A stretch of DNA of 64,000 bases. Source: Terribacillus saccharophilus (GTDB lineage Bacteria; Bacillota; Bacilli; Bacillales; Amphibacillaceae). Of the stretch, positions 15,525-22,299 are shown in pieces. The position numbers and the translations under genes are program-made. The notes below the pieces were generated by a model. That model was not told the origin of the DNA. It saw only the letters and a program-made list of their open reading frames with translations, and made no database searches. Location: contig NZ_NPBJ01000003.1 of NCBI RefSeq assembly GCF_002272075.1, positions 337,312-401,311 of the forward strand, written 5' to 3'. Numbering within the stretch: the stretch's first letter is position 1; each line of letters opens with the position of its first letter.

Positions 15525-16946
15525 ATGAAACAAGAAACAGGAGTCAGAGATTTCGAACGATACAGCAATGAAATTTTAAAAAAATACAAAGTACCTGGTT
15601 TTGCGATTGGATTAGCCAAGGATGGTGAATTGAGTTATAAGAAAGAGTTTGGACATCGTGACATGGAAGCCGAACTACCATTATCAGCAGATACGGTTTT
15701 TGGAGTTGGTTCCATAACAAAGGCGTTTACAGCTACTGCCATACTTCAATTACAAGAGAAAAGAAAACTGTCGGTCAAACATCCTGTCACCAAGTATTTG
15801 CCAGAATTCAAGACATCAAATGAAGTGCAAACAAAACAAATGACGATTCACCATTTTTTGACACATACATCAGGTCTGCCGCCACTATCTACTTTAATAG
15901 CCGCTGTTAAGAAAAGTATGGAAAAGGACCCGAAATTCGGGGGAGAGCAGCAACAAGGTAGTCCTTTGGATGCGATTCCTGAAATTGATACATACGCAAA
16001 TTTAATGGATTCTATCGCAAATACAGAATTTACACTTCTTGGAGAGCCAGGAACTGAATTCAGTTATTCCAATGATGCCTATGCCCTTTTAGGTGCAATA
16101 ATCGAACGGGTAAGTGGTATGCCATACGAACAATATGTGCAAGAAAATATTTTAGAGCCTGCTGGTATGCATAACAGTGGTTTTCAATATAAGAATGACT
16201 ATAAAGATACAGCTGTTTTATATGACATGCGAGTGCAAGATGGCGAAGAAATTGTATTCCGATCCAATAATCCTTGGGACGCTCCAGCAATGCGTGCAGC
16301 AGGATTTTTAAAATCGACAGTAACTGACATGCTCAAGTTTACAGAAATTATTCGGAACAGCGGAGAGGTTGGTCGTACACGTATTCTGTCCCCTGAAAGT
16401 GTGGAGTTAATGACAACACCACACATAAAATGTGCGCATGGGAGTTTTTATGGTTACGGTTTAACAATCATTCCAGATTTCTTTGGATATAAACTTATTC
16501 ATCATGGCGGAGATATTAAAGGGGTAACGGCTCAAATGAATATCCTGCCTGAACTCAATCTTTCTGGAATATCTCTTGCAAACTTAGCTGGGGCACCATC
16601 TTCGAAACTGCTTTTCAGCGCATTTTCCACACAGCATTTGGACAAAAACATCGATGCATCACACTTAAACGTGGGGACTGTAGACTTATCTCTTGAAAGT
16701 TTAAAGGAATACGAGGGTACTTTCATATCAGGTGACGGTATGATGAATGAATTTTATGTAGAGGATGGAAGGCTGCATCTAGCAACCGCTGGAATGCCTG
16801 TTGTAATACTTGATCCTATTGGAGATGATCAGTTTTTACTTACCCTAAGAGAAATGGATTCTACGATTCGGTTTGTGAGAGATAACGACAAGAAGATTCA
16901 TCGCATTGAATTTGTATTACGCCAGATTCCAAAGATAGAGAAATAA
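15525..16946 (+). CDS. Serine hydrolase, class C beta-lactamase/PBP fold
   Basis: A 473-residue protein of the beta-lactamase/D-Ala-D-Ala-peptidase family. The nucleophile motif S-I-T-K is in VFGVGSITKAFTATA (about residue 67), the Tyr motif in FSYSNDAYALLG (about 181), and the third motif is H-H-G-G in KLIHHGGDIKG (about 327). A C-terminal beta-rich domain (about 385-473) follows. There is no signal peptide, so it may act in the cytosol as an esterase or peptidase rather than as a resistance enzyme. GAGAGAAGGG precedes ATG 15525. It is framed by the 27-bp repeat and absent from the B. subtilis yneF-ccdA interval, suggesting insertion. Confidence 0.88.
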   Translation: MKQETGVRDFERYSNEILKKYKVPGFAIGLAKDGELSYKKEFGHRDMEAELPLSADTVFGVGSITKAFTATAILQLQEKRKLSVKHPVTKYLPEFKTSNEVQTKQMTIHHFLTHTSGLPPLSTLIAAVKKSMEKDPKFGGEQQQGSPLDAIPEIDTYANLMDSIANTEFTLLGEPGTEFSYSNDAYALLGAIIERVSGMPYEQYVQENILEPAGMHNSGFQYKNDYKDTAVLYDMRVQDGEEIVFRSNNPWDAPAMRAAGFLKSTVTDMLKFTEIIRNSGEVGRTRILSPESVELMTTPHIKCAHGSFYGYGLTIIPDFFGYKLIHHGGDIKGVTAQMNILPELNLSGISLANLAGAPSSKLLFSAFSTQHLDKNIDASHLNVGTVDLSLESLKEYEGTFISGDGMMNEFYVEDGRLHLATAGMPVVILDPIGDDQFLLTLREMDSTIRFVRDNDKKIHRIEFVLRQIPKIEK

Positions 16947-16970
16947 AATCCAGGAACCACTTTTTCTGCT
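16944..16970 (+). repeat. 27-bp direct repeat, copy 2
   Basis: Identical to 15223-15249. It starts at the stop codon of the hydrolase gene. The second arm of its hairpin (16971-17004) has diverged from copy 1. Confidence 0.85.
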
Positions 16971-17004
16971 GAGAAATTTAGCGGGAAAAATGGTTTCTTT
17001 GATG
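16953..17004 (+). terminator. Degenerate terminator after the hydrolase gene
   Basis: AACCACTTTTTCTGCT pairs with AGCGGGAAAAATGGTT (several GU or mismatched positions), followed by TCTTTGATG. Confidence 0.55.
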
Positions 17005-17115
17005 TTTAATATCCATTTTTTATTGGAATGCGACTAAGTATAAATTGATCATAAGTTTTTATTGTGCATATTTTGATAACACTAGTTATTGAATTAGGAA
17101 GGGGATGGTAAAGAG

Positions 17116-17865
17116 ATGGAATCCATCGGTCATGAATGGCTCGAAGAAAGAACCATCATTTTAGCTCCAACAGGCAGTTACGCATATGGCACTAATACGG
17201 AGGACTCGGATAAAGACTATAAAGGAATATGCATCCCGCCAGTGAGTTACTTCTTAGGACTGGAATCATTCAACGAATACAACAGCAGTGGAGGCAAGAA
17301 CTTTAAAAATACGAAAGACGATGTAGATATCAATATTATTCATATCACGAAGTTCGTTAAGGACGCTATGGTCGGTGTGCCCAACAATATTGAAATATTA
17401 TTCTTGAACAACGAGCAGTACATAATAAAAACAGACTTGGGACAGCAATTAATAGATAATCGGCATTTATTCCTTTCAAAAGAAATACAAAAGAAGTTCG
17501 GAGGATATGCTAACTCTCAGATTCAAAAGCTTAAGCAGAGGAATGATAGCAGATCCGGCAGACAAGACTTGATTGATCTTTATGGATATGACACGAAGTT
17601 CTTTATGCATAGTGTGAGGCTGCTGACAAGCGCTATTGAGATATTGAAGACAGGTGACTTTAGCACATACAGACCAAACCGCAGCTTTTTGCTCGACTGT
17701 AGAAATGGTAAATATTCCTTTGGTGAAGCTGAAGAGCTTATAGAGTCGTTAGATAGTGATCTTAAACAAGCAGCAGAGCATTCACCACTTCCTGACAAGC
17801 CGGATTATAATGCAATAAATCAGCTTTTAGTTAGGATTAATTCTTCAGCGATAGAAATTAGATGA
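17116..17865 (+). CDS. Predicted nucleotidyltransferase (COG3541/YcgL-like)
   Basis: A 249-residue protein of the polymerase-beta superfamily. The catalytic motif is GSYAYGTNTEDSDKDYKG (residues 17-34): G-S-x(n)-G-x(n)-S-D-x-D, the two metal-binding acids. A further acid lies in DDVDINIIH (about 71-79). The C-terminal half is helical with Y-D-T-K-F-x-M-H. Relatives are uncharacterised; some occur next to RNA-repair genes, but no such partner is here. GGAAGGGG precedes ATG 17116. 17866-17984 shows nothing. Confidence 0.82.
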   Translation: MESIGHEWLEERTIILAPTGSYAYGTNTEDSDKDYKGICIPPVSYFLGLESFNEYNSSGGKNFKNTKDDVDINIIHITKFVKDAMVGVPNNIEILFLNNEQYIIKTDLGQQLIDNRHLFLSKEIQKKFGGYANSQIQKLKQRNDSRSGRQDLIDLYGYDTKFFMHSVRLLTSAIEILKTGDFSTYRPNRSFLLDCRNGKYSFGEAEELIESLDSDLKQAAEHSPLPDKPDYNAINQLLVRINSSAIEIR

Positions 17866-17984
17866 AGAATTATAAAAATTATGATACCAAAACAGCGTTG
17901 ATGATCCTTAATGGATAAGCCTCTTAATGAAAGCCAAGGTATGAAACATATGAAGCTGGCAACACTTTAAATACAAACAAATAG

Positions 17985-18010
17985 GTTTAAAACTGCAGTG
18001 ATAATGGTAT
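17985..18010 (+). promoter_or_regulatory. Candidate sigma-B-type promoter
   Basis: GTTTAA (17985-17990) and TGGTAT (18005-18010) with 14-bp spacing, one mismatch from the sigma-B consensus GTTTAA / GGGTAT, 26 bases before the YndM-like start codon. Confidence 0.35.
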
Positions 18011-18035
18011 TTGAAAGAAAAAAGGAGTGAACAAA

Positions 18036-18449
18036 ATGAAACATGTGAAAGCACTATTGATTAAGTTCATCATGATTCTTGCTGTTTTATTGGTTGTTTT
18101 CACCCTTATTTTCGATGCAGGAGTAGGGGCTGTGCTGATTATGAGCGCTGTCTTAACACTGGCAGCCTACGTAATTGGTGATTTGCTTGTTTTAAGCAGG
18201 TCTGGAGATCGAAGTAAGCCGAACGGAGATTATCCAAAGCGGAATGCTATTGCGACGGTGAGTGATGCGGTTCTGACTTTTATTGTGTTATGGGCACTTG
18301 GAAGTGCTTTGCTGGAACCTGATAATAATGTAATCCTAGCATCTCTGATAGCTACTGTCGTTATCGGGATCGGTGAGTGGGTTTTCCATCGGTATGTTAA
18401 TAATCGTGTAATTAAGGACCGTAATGCACAAACTGTTGGTATGTTCTAA
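18036..18449 (+). CDS. DUF2512 membrane protein, YndM-like
   Basis: A 137-residue integral membrane protein with about four spans: FIMILAVLLVVFTLIF, VGAVLIMSAVLTLAAYVIGD, ATVSDAVLTFIVLWALGS and NVILASLIATVVIGIGEWVF. The L-L-I-K-F N-terminus and A-T-V-S-D-A motif are typical of YndM/DUF2512, found in spore formers. AAAGGAG precedes ATG 18036 by eight bases. Function unknown; a stress promoter is suggested upstream. Confidence 0.82.
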   Translation: MKHVKALLIKFIMILAVLLVVFTLIFDAGVGAVLIMSAVLTLAAYVIGDLLVLSRSGDRSKPNGDYPKRNAIATVSDAVLTFIVLWALGSALLEPDNNVILASLIATVVIGIGEWVFHRYVNNRVIKDRNAQTVGMF

Positions 18450-18472
18450 ACTATGCTATATTGTAGACTAAG

Positions 18473-18501
18473 CTAGGAATCCCTCTTAAGGGATTCCTTT
18501 T
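18473..18501 (+). terminator. Terminator before ccdA
   Basis: AGGAATCCCT and AGGGATTCCT pair around CTTA, followed by TTTGC. Confidence 0.75.
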
Positions 18502-18532
18502 GCTTACAAGTGTTTTAACAGGAGGGATTCTC

Positions 18533-19228
18533 ATGGAAGTGACCATATTGCTGGCTGTAACTGCTGGATTCCTTTCCTTTCTTTCACCATGTGTACTTCC
18601 TCTTTATCCAGCATTCCTGTCTTATTTAGCAGGTGTCAATCCAAGCTCACCTGAAAAAGAAAAGCATGCTTCCGGATGGTTTCTGCATACGATTTTCTTC
18701 CTGATTGGCTTTTCATCGATCTTTTTGCTGCTTGGCTACAGCGCACTCGCATTATCTGAATGGCTTTTTACATATCAGTCGTACATACGAGTTTTCGGGG
18801 GAATCATTCTGATAATGCTGGGTGCTTTGCAGATAGGGTTGCTAGGAGGAAGGTGGCAGACATCTAAAACCTTGCTTCGTTTTAAAAGCAGGCCACCTGG
18901 ATATGCTGGGTCGCTTCTGATTGGTCTCTCCTTTGCAATGGGATGGACGCCTTGTACGGGTCCTATCTTAGCGGGCATCATGACTAGCGCTGCACTGCAG
19001 CCGCTCGGGGCTGTTCCGCTTATGACAGCTTATGTATTAGGCTTCAGTATTCCTTTCTTTATTTGGGGATTCTTTGGATCACGTTTGCAAAAATTAAAAA
19101 GAACCGGAAAAATCCTCCATGAAATAAGTGGATATTTCCTGATTCTGATAGGTGTTCTGCTTTTATTTGATCTAACGACAAAGATTACTTCTTATCTAGC
19201 CAGTTTTTTCTCCTTTTACGGTTTTTAA
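18533..19228 (+). CDS. ccdA: Cytochrome c biogenesis protein CcdA
   Basis: A 231-residue polytopic membrane protein that passes reducing power from cytosolic thioredoxin across the membrane for cytochrome c maturation and spore coat/cortex thiol chemistry. The two redox cysteines are in FLSPCVLPLYPAFLSY (about residue 18) and GWTPCTGPILAGIMTS (about 140). Six spans are expected. ATG 18533 follows AACAGGAGGGA; the frame extends 11 codons upstream without a ribosome site. The partners yneI and ccdC follow, interrupted by an mrpB-like gene. Confidence 0.95.
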   Translation: MEVTILLAVTAGFLSFLSPCVLPLYPAFLSYLAGVNPSSPEKEKHASGWFLHTIFFLIGFSSIFLLLGYSALALSEWLFTYQSYIRVFGGIILIMLGALQIGLLGGRWQTSKTLLRFKSRPPGYAGSLLIGLSFAMGWTPCTGPILAGIMTSAALQPLGAVPLMTAYVLGFSIPFFIWGFFGSRLQKLKRTGKILHEISGYFLILIGVLLLFDLTTKITSYLASFFSFYGF

Positions 19229-19273
19229 ATCGTGAAAAAAGGAGAGAAGTAGTTTAGAATATGTAAGGAAAGG

Positions 19274-19756
19274 GTGTCGAATGTGGAATTTTCACCGAAT
19301 AATCTTATTTTCAAAACAACAACCGTGCTCATCTCTTTTCTGTTGCTCGGATTTTCGGTCTATCTGTTCTTTTCAGGCCATAATTCTCCGGGTGGAGGCT
19401 TCATAGGAGGACTTGGGACTGCTGCTGCTCTTGTGCTTATGTATATGGCTTATGGCATGAAGACGGTCAGCAAGATCTTGCCAATCAACTATCGTATTTT
19501 GACAATAACAGGTGTGCTTATCGCTATCCTGACTAGTGTAGGATCATTCCTATTTGGACAGCCATTTCTGAGCCATACGTTTACGTATATCCACTTGCCT
19601 GTATTAGGGGAGCTGGAATTGGCTACAGCGACGTTTTTTGATCTAGGGGTCTATCTTACCGTTGTTGGTATAGCTCTGACGATCATTCTGTCAATCGCAC
19701 AAGATCGTTCAAGCAGTGAGGAGAATGTAAGTGGCAAAGATACTAATAGTAGATGA
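19274..19756 (+). CDS. Orphan MrpB/MnhB-family membrane protein
   Basis: A 160-residue protein of the MnhB/MrpB family, normally subunit B of the seven-part Na+/H+ antiporter. VLISFLLLGFSVYLFFSGHN, then the hallmark SPGGGFIGGL (about residues 39-48), then three further spans ending ATATFFDLGVYLTVVG are typical. No mrpA, C, D, E, F or G lies nearby. GTG 19274 is the likely start (AAGGAAAGG before it); GTG 19283 is possible. It overlaps the CheY-like gene by 26 bases, so the two are coupled. Its role among ccd genes is unknown. Confidence 0.85.
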   Translation: MSNVEFSPNNLIFKTTTVLISFLLLGFSVYLFFSGHNSPGGGFIGGLGTAAALVLMYMAYGMKTVSKILPINYRILTITGVLIAILTSVGSFLFGQPFLSHTFTYIHLPVLGELELATATFFDLGVYLTVVGIALTIILSIAQDRSSSEENVSGKDTNSR

Positions 19757-20090
19757 TGCAAAATTCATGCGGAAAACATTGAGTGGCCTGCTTACCGAAA
19801 ATAATTATGAGATTGTCGGAGAAGCAGCTGACGGACACGAGGCTGTTTCGCAATTTCGGAAAACTGATCCTGACATCGTCTTTATGGATATTACAATGCC
19901 GCACATGGATGGGCTTGCAGCATTAAAAGAGATTATCACGCAGGATCCAAATGCAAAAGTGATCATGTGCTCTGCCATGGGGCAGCAGCGTATTGTCATG
20001 CAAGCGATCGAGCTTGGCGCGAAGGACTTCATTACGAAGCCATTCGAAGATGCAAGGGTTATAGAGACAGTAGAACGCATTCTCAATTAA
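19731..20090 (+). CDS. yneI: CheY-like response regulator YneI
   Basis: A 119-residue single-domain receiver. Acids DD at residues 8-9, phosphoacceptor D in DPDIVFMDITMPHMDG (about 52), T/S in VIMCSAMGQQ (about 80) and K in DFITKPFED (about 102). No output domain. It lies between ccdA and ccdC as in B. subtilis (CcdB). GTG 19731 lies inside the mrpB-like gene, with GAGGAG upstream. It has no cognate kinase in the operon; the PAS kinase at 20782 is in a separate unit. Confidence 0.93.
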   Translation: MAKILIVDDAKFMRKTLSGLLTENNYEIVGEAADGHEAVSQFRKTDPDIVFMDITMPHMDGLAALKEIITQDPNAKVIMCSAMGQQRIVMQAIELGAKDFITKPFEDARVIETVERILN

Positions 20091-20119
20091 AGAAATGTAA
20101 ATTGAAAGAAGGTAAGGGT

Positions 20120-20593
20120 ATGACATTACCTGTTATCATTAGTACTATCCTGGTTGCATGTATGGGTCTGGCTGTTGCAATGGTTCGAATGCGAGCAGCT
20201 GCCAGACCGGTGACGGCGAAGAAGATCATTTTGCCGCCGTTGTTCATGAGTACTGGTGCGTTAATGTTTCTTTTTCCAGTGTTCCGTGTGCCATGGTGGG
20301 AAGTATGGTTCTCAATCGGAGCTGGGATTATTTTCTCTAGTCTTTTGATTTTAACCTCTAATTTTGAGGTACGGGACGAACAGATTTTTCTCAAGCCATC
20401 AAAAGCATTCGCAGTAATCATTGTTGGACTCGTGTTTGTTCGGGTCTTGTTGAAGGTTGCTATCGGTCAGACGATTGAAATCGGGGAGATGGGCGGTGTG
20501 TTCTTCCTGCTTGCATTCGGTATGATTGTTTCCTGGCGGATTGCGATGTTTTGGAAGTACAAACGGCTTGAGAGACGCTTACAAATCACCTGA
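20120..20593 (+). CDS. ccdC: CcdC family membrane protein (YneJ)
   Basis: A 157-residue protein with about five spans. R-M-R-A-A-A-R-P-V-T-A-K-K-I-I-L-P-P is followed by FMSTGALMFLFP and WWEVWFSIGAGIIFSSLLIL, the DUF1453/CcdC pattern. ATG 20120 follows AAAGAAGGTAAGGG, 29 bases after yneI; the longer frame to 19967 is an overlap artefact. Part of the ccdA operon; its exact role in cytochrome c maturation is not known. Confidence 0.92.
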   Translation: MTLPVIISTILVACMGLAVAMVRMRAAARPVTAKKIILPPLFMSTGALMFLFPVFRVPWWEVWFSIGAGIIFSSLLILTSNFEVRDEQIFLKPSKAFAVIIVGLVFVRVLLKVAIGQTIEIGEMGGVFFLLAFGMIVSWRIAMFWKYKRLERRLQIT

Positions 20594-20601
20594 TGGTTGT
20601 C

Positions 20602-20636
20602 AAAAGACTTTCTTCCAAGTAAGAAGGTCTTTTTTC
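20602..20636 (+). terminator. Terminator of the ccd operon
   Basis: AAGACTTTCTT and AAGAAGGTCTTT pair around a short loop, followed by TTTTC. Confidence 0.8.
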
Positions 20637-20781
20637 ATATAATGATTTTGTCTATACAAGTTTTAGGAAAATCGTGGTATGGACGTTTTGTTTTTTCTAT
20701 AATTGTAGTAACATACTTAACAAAAGGACTTATACATACATAGTTGCACGAACAATGTCACGTAAAAGGGGGCGAAGGAGC

Positions 20782-21888
20782 TTGAACGAAGACGACTATA
20801 AGACAGAGAAAAAGAAAGAAGCGGCTTCATTTAATCCGACGGGCTTTGATCCACATTCTTTGGCTGAACTTCCTGTACCGATGCTGCAATGGATCGATCA
20901 AAACGGATTTGATATAGTTTTCGTCTGTGACTACGAAGGGATGATTCACTATACATCTTCGTCGATTACAAGGCTGCTTGGCTATTTGCCTGAAGAAGTG
21001 GTCGGTACATCTTCTTTGACGTATTTAGATTCATGTGACGTGCCTGTCTTACGGAATAGGTTCGAGACTACAACAGAATGGCCGCAACGATTTCATCTGA
21101 CAGTACTGGATAACCGAGGCAAGCATATTTGGATGGAAGCGAGCATCTCTTTGACAGAGGATCAGGGCGTGCCTTATTACATCGGCGTGGCTAAGGATGT
21201 GTCCGATAAGAAAGAAATAGAAGAGATGATGTTCCGTTCGGAAAAGATGAGCGTGGCCGGACAGCTTGCAGCAGGTATTGCGCACGAGATACGTAATCCG
21301 CTTACTAGTCTTAAAGGTTTCCTCCAACTCATTCAGGCCGGAATCAGCCGCAAAGAAGAATATTACCAGATCATGGTTGAAGAAATAGAGAAAATCGAAA
21401 CAATCACATCTGAGCTTCTATTCATTTCAAAGCCGGTAGCAGAAAACAAAGAACCGGAAACGATTCATGAAATGCTGCAGGATGTCATCACACTGCTTTA
21501 TTCTCAGGCGCGTCTGCAGAATGTCCAGATTAGTTTCGAAAAAGGGGAAAATAGCAAACTTCTCTGTGATCGATCTCAAATCAAGCAGCTATTTATCAAT
21601 CTTATAAAGAATGCACTTGAAGAAATGCCGCATGGCGGTAAGATTGATATTCGGCAGCGACAAGAGGGTAAAGATTGTATAGTAGACGTAGTGGATGAGG
21701 GACCAGGAATCCCGGACGAAGTACTTGCTAAGCTCAAGGAGCCTTTCTTTACGACGAAGAAAGAAGGGACGGGTCTTGGTTTGATGATCTGTACACAAAT
21801 ACTGGACAAGCATAATGGTGCACTGGATATCCTTCGCAATGACACGAAGGGGAGCACGTTCAGAGCTTCCCTGCCAATTAGCTTATAA
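20782..21888 (+). CDS. PAS-domain sporulation-type sensor histidine kinase
   Basis: A 368-residue soluble kinase. A PAS sensor domain (about residues 45-150, with GFDIVFVCDYEGMIHYTSSS) is followed by a HisKA region with the phosphorylated His in GIAHEIRNPLTSLKGF (about 175). The ATPase boxes are N (INLIKNALEEMP), G1 (DEGPGIPDEV) and G2 (GTGLGLMICTQ). It is most like the Bacillus phosphorelay kinases (KinE/KinC/KinA type) that feed Spo0F. TTG 20782 is chosen because GAAGGAG lies at its 5' side; an upstream ATG (20755) lacks a ribosome site. Which Kin it equals cannot be settled by eye. Confidence 0.85.
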   Translation: MNEDDYKTEKKKEAASFNPTGFDPHSLAELPVPMLQWIDQNGFDIVFVCDYEGMIHYTSSSITRLLGYLPEEVVGTSSLTYLDSCDVPVLRNRFETTTEWPQRFHLTVLDNRGKHIWMEASISLTEDQGVPYYIGVAKDVSDKKEIEEMMFRSEKMSVAGQLAAGIAHEIRNPLTSLKGFLQLIQAGISRKEEYYQIMVEEIEKIETITSELLFISKPVAENKEPETIHEMLQDVITLLYSQARLQNVQISFEKGENSKLLCDRSQIKQLFINLIKNALEEMPHGGKIDIRQRQEGKDCIVDVVDEGPGIPDEVLAKLKEPFFTTKKEGTGLGLMICTQILDKHNGALDILRNDTKGSTFRASLPISL

Positions 21889-21897
21889 TATTTATAC

Positions 21898-21930
21898 ATG
21901 GCCTCTTGAAAAAGAGGCCATGTTTCTTTT
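21898..21930 (+). terminator. Terminator after the kinase
   Basis: CATGGCCTCTT and AAGAGGCCATG pair around GAAA, followed by TTTCTTTT. The second arm contains the apparent ATG of the next small gene. Confidence 0.8.
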
Positions 21931-22183
21931 ACATGTCGTGATGACTATTATGTTTCTGTCTGCTATGATTTTTGTTTTTTACTTTTTTAGACCCGCTCAA
22001 CGGCTCATTCACCTTTTCTGGGTGTTTACGCTGTTTCCCTTTCTGATCGCCCATTTTCTCACCTCCGTAGTACCTATTATTCCTTCCACAGAAAGCCTTA
22101 TGCGAGCGTTATCAAAATCTATAGGTACAGCGCAAAATGCGCTACTATTCCCTATTTTACGCGTGTTTTTTGCTCTTAATTAA
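21920..22183 (+). CDS. Small membrane protein of unknown function
   Basis: Eighty-seven codons from ATG 21920, two to three hydrophobic segments ([37 protein letters not shown]) and a C-terminal amphipathic stretch. AGAGG precedes the ATG closely, but the codon sits in the 3' arm of the kinase terminator; a GTG and two ATGs 6-11 codons further in are alternatives. It occupies the yneK position, but I do not recognise the family. Confidence 0.45.
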   Translation: MFLLHVVMTIMFLSAMIFVFYFFRPAQRLIHLFWVFTLFPFLIAHFLTSVVPIIPSTESLMRALSKSIGTAQNALLFPILRVFFALN

Positions 22184-22248
22184 TTTACTTATGAATCGTT
22201 TTCATTTAGAATAAAAAGTGCAAATCGATGTTAGCTCGTGCTGCTCTA

Positions 22249-22272
22249 TCATAAGATTGTGATAGGGCAGGC
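22249..22272. promoter_or_regulatory. Dyad upstream of citB (candidate CcpC/CodY-type operator)
   Basis: CTATCA and TGATAG form an inverted repeat around TAAGATTG, extended by GCT/GGC, 30 bases before citB. B. subtilis citB is repressed by CcpC and CodY through sites in this position; the assignment is by position only. The SD is AAGGGGG at 22280-22286. Confidence 0.4.
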
Positions 22273-22299
22273 TAATTCACAAGGGGGTTTGTTCATACG

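Noticed and set aside
17116..18449. Nucleotidyltransferase as part of a toxin-antitoxin or RNA-repair system
   Set aside because: No partner antitoxin (HEPN/MNT), RtcB or ligase gene beside it; the neighbours are an unrelated hydrolase and a DUF2512 protein.
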